Numbered from the stretch's first letter, positions 17,551 through 26,414 are shown. The stretch is DNA of 61,167 nt from Lachnospiraceae bacterium (GCA_030523345.1 JAUNIR010000005.1:1-61167); one strand, 5' to 3'. Notes: a model not told the origin generated them from the sequence alone. Numbers and translations are program-made.

Positions 17551-20500
17551 TTAGTTGCTTAAATATGCATCTGGTAACTCGTTTGTAGCCTCATCCTGGT
17601 CATCAGCTTGCTCTTCATCAGATGCATCATTTGAATTCTTTTCTAATTCATCACTTGCCTTCTCATCTGTAGGCTTAGCTGCTTTTTCTGGTGAGTTATT
17701 ATCTGGCTGACTATTATTAGCATCATTCATAGCATCATTGATTACTTCAATAATATCATTTGCGGATTCAAAGTTAGTATCCTTTACGGTATTGTGAGCA
17801 AATACATCCCTGTCGTTTGTGCCTTCTCTCTGATTTATTGCAAAGCAATATCCATTATCTTCATCTGTTCCAAACTTGCCCAACTCAACTGCACTCATTG
17901 TAATGTTATTTGTGCCGTCTGTAACATATTTTTTTGTATTGCATAATGAAAGTATTTCATTAGCCTTACCTTCGTCATTCCATTTGTATTCTTCTGCATA
18001 TACAAGCTTATTTGTATTATAATCTACAGTCTGATGATAGAAGGTTATGTATTCTGTATCAAGCTTTTCGCCTATATTCCAAGCCCCATTCTCATCTTTA
18101 ACCTCTACACAACCTCTGTATACATAGCTCTTACCATCCTCACTAAGCTCAAATACATGGTATACAGGAATTGGATCATTGATTCCTACTACCTTGGCTG
18201 TTCCTTTTGCTGTTAATGCCTTAGCCTCAGAAAAACCAAATTTGCTTATAATATCATCCTTTGTAGAATAACCTTCCATATCAGATGGCATAATAAAGTC
18301 ATATAAAGAATTACTATCTGTTTCGCCTTCACCCTTTACAACATTTACTGTTTCAAGACTTAAATAATTTGTAAAAATGTTTACAGATGAATTAAGTCCA
18401 TTGAGGTTCTCATATGAAATAGTCTTTTTGCCTACGATAACATCAACATTTACACAGTCACTATTTGCTACATTATTTGTAGAATAAAGTGCTAACGCTC
18501 TTCTTGTGATATATAAAACCATTGTATCCATAGTTTCATATAAATCTATGAATGAATCGCCTGATGAATATTCACTTGCCTTTTCGGGCGTGTAATCATT
18601 TACCTTTATAGACAGCACCTTACCACTTGCAGTTGTATCAAGTGACATATCAAGCATTTTAGCATATCCATCTACTGGATTACCGTCTTTATCCTGACCA
18701 TTTAGAAGAGCCTCAGCTAAAGCCTGGATTCTCTGCTGTTCTTCTGCTGAATTCAAGAAATTATCGGTATAGCTATTGATAAATGTCGAATAATCTCCCA
18801 TTGAAAGATTATTTGCATATATATCAGCATATACCTGCTGATCTTTGCCATTTGTGCCATGAAGTGGAACATATATATTTGCACCACATAATTCCATACC
18901 CTTAACCTGGTTCCAGAAGCTCATATTTGTCCATACTACTTCTTTACCATTATCAAAATATACTACTTGTCCATTGTAGTTAAAGGCATTTGCATATGCT
19001 ATAGTATCGGCTGCCTTGCAAGCCTCGTTTAAAGCATTCTTAAGCTCTACATTAGCTGCCAAAACCCCTGCATTATCTAGCTCAGCTATAAACATCTGAA
19101 GGAAGTTCTTCATATCAACCAAGTCTCTACTCTGACCGGATGTAGTACTACTTCCAAGCTGCTCACATTTCATTCTCGCATTCTTGAATGCACGATATAT
19201 TTTAGTAGTATTAGCAGAATCTGCATCAACTGCTACAATATTGTTGAGTATCTTAGCAACCTCATTGAGTTTAATTAAGGAATCCGTTGCTTTACCGCTT
19301 TCAAATATAGCGGCAGTCATAGTGTTTACATTTGTTCCAGTAGCACTCTCAGATCTGTCCTTAATAACTGCCTGTGCTAATAAAAGACCTAAGTCTGCAT
19401 CTAAAGGCTTGCTATTAGCAACTCTGATTATATCACGGTAATTTATATCTCCATTCTGTGTCTCTTCTGAAGCAAACATAAAATCATAATAATCGCTTAA
19501 ATATGCTGCAGCCTCCGTTCCAGCCATAAGACATGCATCAAAGGCAAGGAATGTAAGCTTATTCTGACTTGCAGATGCTGATGATCCAAATCCAGCAGTA
19601 TCAAGTGCCATCTTAAGCTTAGGTACTGTAATAGAACCTGTTTCGTCATCTGGGAAGCATACGCCCTCCAACTGGCCACCACCATGGTTCCATAATGATA
19701 ATGCAAAACGATTAGCACCACTCTTTTTACCAGCCTCTAATAATGAAACAAGAGTAGAAACATCTCCCATCTTGTTCTTACCAAGACTACCCTCAACCAT
19801 TGTAAGAGTATTTGCATTTATAAGCATATCAATTATGCTTACTCGTTCACTAGCTTTGCTTTCATCATTAATAATATTATAGATATCTTCTAGAGAGTTA
19901 ATAGAAGGATTTGATGCAATAAGGCTGTCGATAGCTGCCCTAGCACCCGCTCTATTTACTGTGAATATAGCAGATTTATTAATATCTCCTTCCGCTCTTC
20001 CACCTAATAGAGTGTTCATATATACACTCTTCCAGTTGTCTGCTCCGCCTGCTAAAATTGTAACGTTTACGTTCTCATCATCATAAGCGCCCAATAAAAT
20101 CATAAATATAGATCGAGAGGCATCCATCTGGTCTGGCTTACTTTCAAGGTCTGAACCACATAAGTAAACTAATAACCCAAATTGATCCTTGTAAACAGGT
20201 GGTATTATAGCGCCACCCTCACCTGATGAAGCTGTTTCAGTTAATGACTGACTAGCTGATGCTACAGTTGCATTTGCTCCTGTCAACTGAACATAGGCTG
20301 CATATAGTTCATCTGGGCTTAATAAAGCTAGTCTTGGATAAGCCTTTATTGCTGCAATAGGATCAAAGGCTGTACCACAAAGACGTCCCTCTAATGCACC
20401 AAATGTTAAGTAATGCTCAAGTGCCTTCGCCCTGTCATTAGCTACAACTACTGCCACATCCTGATATAATGTAAGATAATTATCTGCATTAAAATATTTA

Positions 20501-20721
20501 AAATCTGGCTTTAGTCCATTTTCTCTATATAAGTCAGCATTTTTCTCTATATAGTATGCAATAAGACTTCTAGTATCGTTTTTCTCTAGTGCCTCATTAG
20601 CATTTATATTGCTTACCGGACTAACAGCTGCGGCAACTGATACAGTTGGCAGTGTAAAAGCAAGCATAAGTGCTATCAAAGATGCTACTAGCTTTTTCAT
20701 TTTAAACAATCTCTTGTTCAT
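17551..20721 (-). CDS. Secreted clostripain-family (C11) cysteine peptidase
   Basis: 1056 aa from the ATG at 20719-20721 (weak GAGGG site; a start at 20739 is less likely). A signal peptide spans about residues 1-33 and ends near VSVAAA. Residues about 40-150 hold a segment with YFNADNYLTLYQDV and HYLTFGALEGRLCG, a pattern that recurs in surface proteins. The C11 catalytic domain begins around residue 180 (GLLVYLCGSDLESK), with the His in SLWNHGGGQ (about 346) and the Cys in LAFDACLMAG (about 397). The remaining ~650 residues are unassigned, ending in an acidic Asp/Glu/Asn/Ser tail. C11 enzymes cleave after Arg or Lys, and many self-activate. No sorting signal is visible. The small double-glycine gene lies 64 bases upstream on the same strand. 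Confidence 0.88.
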   Translation of the reverse strand: MNKRLFKMKKLVASLIALMLAFTLPTVSVAAAVSPVSNINANEALEKNDTRSLIAYYIEKNADLYRENGLKPDFKYFNADNYLTLYQDVAVVVANDRAKALEHYLTFGALEGRLCGTAFDPIAAIKAYPRLALLSPDELYAAYVQLTGANATVASASQSLTETASSGEGGAIIPPVYKDQFGLLVYLCGSDLESKPDQMDASRSIFMILLGAYDDENVNVTILAGGADNWKSVYMNTLLGGRAEGDINKSAIFTVNRAGARAAIDSLIASNPSINSLEDIYNIINDESKASERVSIIDMLINANTLTMVEGSLGKNKMGDVSTLVSLLEAGKKSGANRFALSLWNHGGGQLEGVCFPDDETGSITVPKLKMALDTAGFGSSASASQNKLTFLAFDACLMAGTEAAAYLSDYYDFMFASEETQNGDINYRDIIRVANSKPLDADLGLLLAQAVIKDRSESATGTNVNTMTAAIFESGKATDSLIKLNEVAKILNNIVAVDADSANTTKIYRAFKNARMKCEQLGSSTTSGQSRDLVDMKNFLQMFIAELDNAGVLAANVELKNALNEACKAADTIAYANAFNYNGQVVYFDNGKEVVWTNMSFWNQVKGMELCGANIYVPLHGTNGKDQQVYADIYANNLSMGDYSTFINSYTDNFLNSAEEQQRIQALAEALLNGQDKDGNPVDGYAKMLDMSLDTTASGKVLSIKVNDYTPEKASEYSSGDSFIDLYETMDTMVLYITRRALALYSTNNVANSDCVNVDVIVGKKTISYENLNGLNSSVNIFTNYLSLETVNVVKGEGETDSNSLYDFIMPSDMEGYSTKDDIISKFGFSEAKALTAKGTAKVVGINDPIPVYHVFELSEDGKSYVYRGCVEVKDENGAWNIGEKLDTEYITFYHQTVDYNTNKLVYAEEYKWNDEGKANEILSLCNTKKYVTDGTNNITMSAVELGKFGTDEDNGYCFAINQREGTNDRDVFAHNTVKDTNFESANDIIEVINDAMNDANNSQPDNNSPEKAAKPTDEKASDELEKNSNDASDEEQADDQDEATNELPDAYLSN

Positions 20722-20784
20722 CACTATTCCCTCTCTCATATATAAATTTTATGTATTATTTATCTACCTTACATATTTTAACAA

Positions 20785-21004
20785 TTAAGTGTGACAACTT
20801 ACTGACAAATTTATAGTATTTTTTAATATTTTTATATTATCAAGATCTGTTGGAATATCAGGAATTGGATCATAAACTCCTGATGTAGGTGCTTGAGTAT
20901 CCTCCCTAGGTGTTGCATATTTTCTGCCACCAGTAGCTCCTGCAAGCTCATCATCTGTTAATTTTGCTTCATCTTCAGTATTTTATCAACTTCTTTTCTT
21001 CCAT
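20785..21004 (-). pseudogene. Frame-disrupted small peptide gene with double-glycine leader
   Basis: An ATG at 21002-21004 with a strong GGAGGG site opens MEEKKLIKY and stops after 9 codons. Shifting the frame gives KLTDDELAGATGGRKYATP and continues through a Pro/Asp/Thr-rich stretch (GVYDPIPDIPTDL) to a stop at 20785-20787, ending SVSCHT. The LTDDELxGATGG pattern is that of bacteriocin-type double-glycine leaders. The length, 220 bases, is two short of 74 codons; adding one A at the AAGAAG run and one T at AAAATACT would restore one frame (MEEKKVDKITEDEAKLTDD). It could be real decay or a sequence error in short runs. It lies on the same strand just ahead of the C11 peptidase. Confidence 0.6.
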
Positions 21005-21115
21005 AACGCAATCCCTCCAAGCAATATTATAGACTTAACAAGTTAATTTCGTGATTAAGCTTTGCCATTCATATATATCTTTACGAACTAGCAGACCATA
21101 ATTATTAAAAACAAA

Positions 21116-21150
21116 ACAGGTAGATGCTTTTATCCACAGCATCTACCTGT
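21116..21150 (-). terminator. Terminator of the radical SAM operon
   Basis: Perfect 13-bp stem (21116-21128 with 21138-21150), 9-base loop, followed on the minus strand by TTTTGTTTTTAAT. It lies about 240 bases past the last gene of the operon (21391). Confidence 0.85.
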
Positions 21151-21390
21151 ATATATTATCAAAAATCGATAAATCTTTCTCGACATTTCTCCGACATTTC
21201 CGACTCATTTTTGTTCGAAGTGTGCTCTTTTAACGACTTTTAAATACTTTTGTAATTTATGCCAAACCCAGTATTTATCAACTTTTTCAGTATATATCAG
21301 TGATTCAGAAGAAGTAACATGAAATTACGATTCCTAGTTTCATAATATATATTCTCCTTTAACAAAGAAATGTTAGCACATGAATCATTA

Positions 21391-21924
21391 CTATTCAATA
21401 TGAATAATCGCCGTTTTTCTAAAAGCCATGGTGATTCTATATATACCAGCATGTATCAATCCAATACAATAAATTATAGTCACTATTTGTGGTATATCCC
21501 ATAGGAATATACAAACAATTGCCAATAGTATCATTCCGCTTCCATATATTAATCTATACTTCCAAAATGATACCCCTAATCTCTTTGAATCTAACGCTTT
21601 AAGCATAACTGTTATGCCATGAAACGCCATAATTCCGATTAGATATAGCATTACAAGTCTAAGCGGAGCATCCTCTAGTTCAAATACAAATAAACCAAAA
21701 TCTATTGCTATAATGCTCTTATATAGAGTCATAATGCCGCCAACCATATACCTGGCCATCGTAAAATAGTATATAAGCATTCTTATTCCATATAATAAAA
21801 AAGATATAGTAAGTATGAACACTACGACAATATATCCCTCTTTTGGGTAATTCAGTAATATTGCACTACCAATCAACATAAGAATCCCCGCAAATATACT
21901 TTTGATTCGGTTTATACTAGTCAT
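21391..21924 (-). CDS. DUF308/HdeD-like membrane protein
   Basis: 177 aa with six predicted membrane helices arranged as three hairpins, with short loops. This is the layout of DUF308 (HdeD-like) proteins; function in Gram-positives is not known. The start ATG lies 8 bases inside the preceding gene, with GGATAA upstream, so it is translationally coupled. It is the last gene of the operon led by the radical SAM enzyme. Confidence 0.65.
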   Translation of the reverse strand: MTSINRIKSIFAGILMLIGSAILLNYPKEGYIVVVFILTISFLLYGIRMLIYYFTMARYMVGGIMTLYKSIIAIDFGLFVFELEDAPLRLVMLYLIGIMAFHGITVMLKALDSKRLGVSFWKYRLIYGSGMILLAIVCIFLWDIPQIVTIIYCIGLIHAGIYRITMAFRKTAIIHIE

Positions 21925-23086
21925 TTTCTTTATCCTTACGTTGATATTCTATTAAACGCTTAAAATCTTTTATTCCTTTAAAATGTTTTGAATCATATTC
22001 TATGGAAAAACCCGCCAACATATTTCCGGATTTAAAGATCTTATTTGTCACCATACTCTTTTGCGCCATTGAAGCCGTAACAAATTTACCTAAAAAAGTC
22101 TTATCCTTTTCTTCTTTCGACGCCTCAGTATACTCTTTCTGATACTTGTTAATATCAAATTTTTCTATTGGTTCTCCGGACAGTTTTTCACCAAACGCTT
22201 TCCAATCACTACAGGCATTTACTTGTCTCTTTGAAATTATATTTTTTATCTCTTCTTTATATGGTAGGACAATATCCTCTGCATATGAAGAAACAGAGAA
22301 GTCCTCTTCTTCACCTCTTAAATAACGCAAAGCCTGCACCATTTGCATAAATGCCTTATAGTAATCTTCTTGATTATCTTTTTCAACTATTTCATATTCG
22401 CCATATGCTGGAAGGTATTTATATCTGGCAAAACTGTAATCCGGGAAATGACCCGCACGGCCATGTCCAAGATTCATTATAGAGTTTTCCTTTTCCTGAT
22501 GGATACTATTTGTATATATCCCTTTTTCAACATCATCAGCCGTTGCAGGATTATGATTAAACTTAACTTTTCTTTCTATTCTCACTCCATTTTCTTCTAA
22601 TATTTCATAGAAAAAGGCGTTAGTATTGTTTATTACATTTGATGGTGTTCCAGCAAAATAGCTATGGGCCCACGTATCCGCCAATACATGCATAGCAATA
22701 CCCGCCGCCTGAGTACCTTTGCCTTTGCCTAGCACAACTGTGTCACGAACTAATGAACCATTAGGGCCGCACACAAGTCTATATTTATTCAAATAACGGC
22801 GTGGACGTCTCGGAAGCTTTGCATACAAATCATACGGTAAAAAGTGAAATGACGACCATATTCTTGTAACATTCTGAAGTCCTATAATATCTGTAACAAC
22901 ATTCATAAGTTCCATCTGGGACTGCGTTGTTGCAGCTGCCTTTGGCGCTTTTATTTTTTCAAGAAAAGTGACTGTACACTCATCTACTAACTGTGCGCTG
23001 TAACATATATCTAAACTTTCTCTATGAGAATATCCAGCAAGGTACGCAGCACAGTATGTCGCATAGTAATGGAAATCTTCCTGCAT
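21917..23086 (-). CDS. DUF6765-like protein, possibly with a phospholipase C-like helical fold
   Basis: 389 aa, no signal peptide. The N-terminus MQEDFHYYATYCAAYLAGYS is followed by SAQLVDECT, and the middle has AMHVLADTWAHSYFAG, a His/Asp-rich helical pattern seen in DUF6765 proteins and reminiscent of zinc-dependent phospholipase C folds. Several His and Asp (FHYYAT, VDEC, HVLADTWAHSYF) could bind metals. No enzymatic activity is established to my knowledge. The start is one base after the stop of the four-helix membrane gene. Confidence 0.6.
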   Translation of the reverse strand: MQEDFHYYATYCAAYLAGYSHRESLDICYSAQLVDECTVTFLEKIKAPKAAATTQSQMELMNVVTDIIGLQNVTRIWSSFHFLPYDLYAKLPRRPRRYLNKYRLVCGPNGSLVRDTVVLGKGKGTQAAGIAMHVLADTWAHSYFAGTPSNVINNTNAFFYEILEENGVRIERKVKFNHNPATADDVEKGIYTNSIHQEKENSIMNLGHGRAGHFPDYSFARYKYLPAYGEYEIVEKDNQEDYYKAFMQMVQALRYLRGEEEDFSVSSYAEDIVLPYKEEIKNIISKRQVNACSDWKAFGEKLSGEPIEKFDINKYQKEYTEASKEEKDKTFLGKFVTASMAQKSMVTNKIFKSGNMLAGFSIEYDSKHFKGIKDFKRLIEYQRKDKEND

Positions 23087-23611
23087 TTAACTGACTCTCC
23101 CGCTTTCCCCGCTTAATCGCGATTTTTCTAACATTCTCACTCTTATAGCCGAAATAAAAATTTCAACCGTAGCAATATGTACTGTCATATCTACTACATC
23201 ATCCAGCAAATATTTGAATTCAATCTCCGCATTAAAGGCAGAAATCATGTGATACACATCGGCGCTATAGTTTATAGCTGCAAGCATGATAGCCACAATA
23301 ATATATGTGATATGAGCTCTATATAGTCCCTTTCCCTCATTTATAGCAGCTAACCCAACATATAGTCTCACACATAAATCAACAATAAGAAAAAACATTA
23401 TAATGACAAACGTGATTATTTTATACTGTTCCAGCGTTATCGGAATAGTATCCATATCTACAGCATTTAAAACATCACTAAGATAAGCTGGATTCATGAA
23501 CCATGTCAAAACAAAACGTGCTATGGACCACATGCCAAATAGTATCACACCTACCCCACTACACGTTAAAATTCCTTGTTGTTTTCTTATTCTTGCCTCT
23601 AATGAATGCAT
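23087..23611 (-). CDS. Four-helix membrane protein of unknown family
   Basis: 174 aa. Four hydrophobic segments are visible, at about 14-37, 66-86, 98-118 and 138-160. Loops are short and the C-terminus is basic (RVRMLEKSRLSGESGRVS). I do not recognise it. It sits between the Cys-Ala-tail protein (33 bases upstream) and the DUF6765-like gene (adjacent), so it is probably part of the same membrane-associated system. Start supported by AAGGTAAG. Confidence 0.6.
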   Translation of the reverse strand: MHSLEARIRKQQGILTCSGVGVILFGMWSIARFVLTWFMNPAYLSDVLNAVDMDTIPITLEQYKIITFVIIMFFLIVDLCVRLYVGLAAINEGKGLYRAHITYIIVAIMLAAINYSADVYHMISAFNAEIEFKYLLDDVVDMTVHIATVEIFISAIRVRMLEKSRLSGESGRVS

Positions 23612-23644
23612 TGTTCTTACCTTACAGTATGAATTCAGAATATA

Positions 23645-24904
23645 TTATTTTTTCTTAAAATATGACAGTTTTAAATTTGTCTTGTAAAAATCTTTTGTGC
23701 TGCAACCAGCTCTTCCGCCTCCTGCACACGCACATGCACAAGCGCAGGCACATGAACTATGAGCACACGAGCTATGATGGCTTCCGCTACTTCTAAAACT
23801 ACTACTAGAACTACTCCTAGGTGGAGGTGTAGTATGCACAAAATGTGGAACAGATATTACATTAACTCTTACATATCTATTTGGATTATCAGAATATCTG
23901 TATTCACCATCTGATGTATATTCAAGTATCTTTTTATTTTCAGGAGTTACTTCTTCCTCTTTTATTTCCTGCTTACTTTTTACCATATTAGTTCCGCAGT
24001 AAATACATTTATCAGTTCCTTCGCCTCTCGTTCCGCCGCAATTTGGACAAGAATCGTAATACTCGATAATTGTTCTTGTTATTTTCTTTTCCTTAGTAAC
24101 CTTAAACCCTCTAGCTGCGTTATACAGTGCAAGTACTACGATTAGAGGAATTACAACCGGGAGACAGCACATAATAAGGATAAAAATCAGGCATACAACC
24201 ATGATTATTGCGAACATAGCATTCTCAATAGCTGAATGTTCACTGAAATTATAGCCATCACTATCATCACTATTGTTGTGTTGTGTCAAATCAAAGCCAT
24301 ATGCATCAACCGGATATTGTATTTCTACAGAAAATTTTTCGTTAGGCGAAAGCCTTGCCTGCCAATGATAATAGTCTCCTTCATTTAGAGACGCCGGTTC
24401 TATCTTTATGGCCTTATCTGAATTCCACCATATTTCAATATTGTCAACCGGTGCAGAATCAAACCAGCCTGGAGTAAATTTGTACTCCACTACCTCTTCC
24501 TCCGGGAAAACTTGATACATATAGTCCTGGTTTATCATAAACGAAAACTGTACCACTTCATCTGCATAATACTTTCTATCAAAATAAATGACAGCATATG
24601 TTCCACCAGAGTTTTTAGTATTGATGCTTGTTATATTACCTGAAAGGGCCTCTATGTTATTACAATGTTTATTTGGAATTCCAATCTGCACCCATTCCAG
24701 TGGCCCCTCAGATTTTGAATCAAGGACCTTCCATGTAATATCATATCTAATGTTGACTGTAGCATCCTCGTTAACATCAGCCGTAATCTGATAATCAAGA
24801 ATCTCATCCAGTATTTTTGCACTTACAGGCCTAGCATATACAAATACTGTTGCAAGCAATACTGCTGTAATTACTGTAATAACTCGGAGTGTTATCTTCT
24901 TCAT
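23645..24904 (-). CDS. DUF2207-like membrane protein with zinc ribbon and C-terminal Cys-Ala repeat tail
   Basis: 419 aa. Signal peptide or anchor at about 5-27. The extracellular beta-rich domain (about 30-215: ILDYQITADVNEDATVNI, PLEWVQIGIPN) resembles the N-terminal part of DUF2207 proteins. A strongly hydrophobic segment (about 230-265) crosses the membrane. A zinc ribbon follows: CPNC (286, 289) and CIYC (300, 303). The end is a Ser/His-rich stretch leading to alternating Cys-Ala (Cys 385, 387, 389, 391, 393), GGGRAGC (Cys401) and KDFY. The ATG lies one base after the stop of the radical SAM gene, and its GGAGG site lies inside that gene's last codons, so the two are tightly coupled. The tail is a candidate substrate for that enzyme; this is inference. 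The zinc ribbon's four Cys suggest cytoplasmic location of the C-terminal half. Confidence 0.75.
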   Translation of the reverse strand: MKKITLRVITVITAVLLATVFVYARPVSAKILDEILDYQITADVNEDATVNIRYDITWKVLDSKSEGPLEWVQIGIPNKHCNNIEALSGNITSINTKNSGGTYAVIYFDRKYYADEVVQFSFMINQDYMYQVFPEEEVVEYKFTPGWFDSAPVDNIEIWWNSDKAIKIEPASLNEGDYYHWQARLSPNEKFSVEIQYPVDAYGFDLTQHNNSDDSDGYNFSEHSAIENAMFAIIMVVCLIFILIMCCLPVVIPLIVVLALYNAARGFKVTKEKKITRTIIEYYDSCPNCGGTRGEGTDKCIYCGTNMVKSKQEIKEEEVTPENKKILEYTSDGEYRYSDNPNRYVRVNVISVPHFVHTTPPPRSSSSSSFRSSGSHHSSCAHSSCACACACACAGGGRAGCSTKDFYKTNLKLSYFKKK

Positions 24905-24905
24905 A

Positions 24906-26303
24906 TTAGCACTCCTCCTTCTTTGATTTATTTTTTCTAAGTGGACATTCTCCCGTCATTTTCACTGAAAAATCCCTATGTTTCCTACACTCATCACTAC
25001 CCCATATATCTTCCCAAGCATCGTTGAGCATATTGCCAAGTGGCTTTCCTGACAGATAACTCTGACAAGGTACAACATTCCCCGCCGGAGTAATAGCCAT
25101 ATTGCTAAGGCACGCGCCACATGTTGGTTTTGTTATATGAATTTTTTCAAAGAAATCTTCTTCTATCCATCCAGGTGATGTAAAGCTTATTTCCATGTCA
25201 TTTTCAGCACAGTATTTTGCCGCTTCTTCTAGTATTTCCTTAAGTTCCTCTGTACTTAGTTGTAATTCCTCAGACTGTTCCTTTAATGCATTTCCTGTTG
25301 TTATTAAGCCTGAGCAAGTCACATATCTAACACCTTTTTTATTTAAAAATTCAAGCGTTTTTACATATTCTCTATTCAGGCTACAAAGTGGCGTATTTAT
25401 ACTTACACTTAGTCCAGCTTCAACAGCATTCTCTATTCCTGCAAGTGTATTATCATACTGAGGCATACCTACAAGCTTATTATGTATTTCTTTATCGCAT
25501 GAATAAAATGTGATTTGGCAACTATCAAGAGATACGTTAACAAGCTTTTCACAGTATTCCTTTGTAAGCTTTATTCCGTTTGTATTAAGTCTTGTTACAA
25601 ACCAGCTAGCATATTCAATGAGATCGAATAGATCTTCTCTCATTGTAGGTTCACCGCCTGTAAATGTAATCTGTGGAATAAGTGATTCTCTGCACTTATC
25701 TATAATGCTTTTCCATTCTTGTGTTGAAAGTTCTTCTTCTGATACTAATTCCTGACCTGCAGCATAACAATGAATACAATTCTGATTACAATGCCACTTG
25801 CCTTCCTTAACCATACTTGACACTAAAAGATCCATTCTATGTGGAGCTCTCATATAAGGTGCATACTCTCCTATACTTATATAGTCCACATCTTCATCAG
25901 GTTCTTCACCAAGTGCTACCTGCGTAAAGGTCTTCATTATTGTGTATATATCATTTTTAATAAGTTTTTTACTGAGTAATGGAAACACTTTTCTTACTGC
26001 TTTAACAGTATTATCCATAATGACCTGACTATCTGCCTCTGAAACACTCTTCCCACTATATTTATTAACTTCCTTAATAAACTCAATTAATAAAATAGTC
26101 CACGAAGTATTTACAGGTATAATATCCTGTCCATTAAGAATCACAATACTGGACCCAGTCTCTTCACCTTCAGCTTTTGGTGGAACCAAATGAATTCTGA
26201 CAACACCTGGCTTATTAGGATCTAAGGTAGTATGCAGAACTTCCGTAAAATTTTCTTCCATATACTTATGTATTTTTTCATTAATCAGTTTTTTTACTAA
26301 CAT
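24906..26303 (-). CDS. Radical SAM/SPASM domain protein, likely peptide- or protein-modifying
   Basis: 465 aa. The radical SAM cluster motif is CNQNCIHC (Cys172, 176, 179). TFTGGEPTMRED is the SAM-binding glycine motif. The C-terminal SPASM region has CGAC (about 404-407), then Cys421, 439, 453 and 465, enough for auxiliary [4Fe-4S] clusters. Residues about 1-130 precede the radical SAM core and include a small domain (SIVILNGQDIIPVNTSWTI) that could be a PqqD/RRE-like leader-binding fold; this is uncertain. SPASM enzymes typically modify ribosomal peptides or proteins (thioether, C-C or AdoMet-derived oxidation). It is the first gene of the operon, behind the MFS terminator. Start ATG with ACGGAGA. 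Confidence 0.85.
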   Translation of the reverse strand: MLVKKLINEKIHKYMEENFTEVLHTTLDPNKPGVVRIHLVPPKAEGEETGSSIVILNGQDIIPVNTSWTILLIEFIKEVNKYSGKSVSEADSQVIMDNTVKAVRKVFPLLSKKLIKNDIYTIMKTFTQVALGEEPDEDVDYISIGEYAPYMRAPHRMDLLVSSMVKEGKWHCNQNCIHCYAAGQELVSEEELSTQEWKSIIDKCRESLIPQITFTGGEPTMREDLFDLIEYASWFVTRLNTNGIKLTKEYCEKLVNVSLDSCQITFYSCDKEIHNKLVGMPQYDNTLAGIENAVEAGLSVSINTPLCSLNREYVKTLEFLNKKGVRYVTCSGLITTGNALKEQSEELQLSTEELKEILEEAAKYCAENDMEISFTSPGWIEEDFFEKIHITKPTCGACLSNMAITPAGNVVPCQSYLSGKPLGNMLNDAWEDIWGSDECRKHRDFSVKMTGECPLRKNKSKKEEC

Positions 26304-26361
26304 ATTTTTCTCCGTTATTCAGTAAAATACTTATCTTAATTTTTAATAATTTCTTATAAAG

Positions 26362-26402
26362 ACAAGAAGAGACGTACTCAAATAAAGCACGTCCCCTCTT
26401 GT
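26362..26402 (-). terminator. Terminator of the OFA-type MFS gene
   Basis: Stem of about 14 bp (26362-26375 with 26389-26402), continuous on the minus strand if G-U pairs are allowed, followed there by CTTTATAAG. It lies just past the stop at 26415 and before the radical SAM gene. Confidence 0.75.
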
Positions 26403-26414
26403 TTATATTAAATA

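Larger units (their letters stand above)
20740..21390. other. 651-base region holding only a broken mini-gene and a terminator
   Basis: It contains the frame-disrupted leader peptide gene (20785-21004), a perfect TATAAT at 21026-21031 on the minus strand before it (no clear -35), the terminator at 21116-21150 and two copies of CGACATTT 11 bases apart (21181, 21192). I see nothing coding in 21151-21390. Confidence 0.6.

Noticed and set aside
21181..21199. Two CGACATTT copies as a LexA-like or other operator
   Set aside because: Direct, not inverted, and unlike the Firmicutes LexA box; only two copies.
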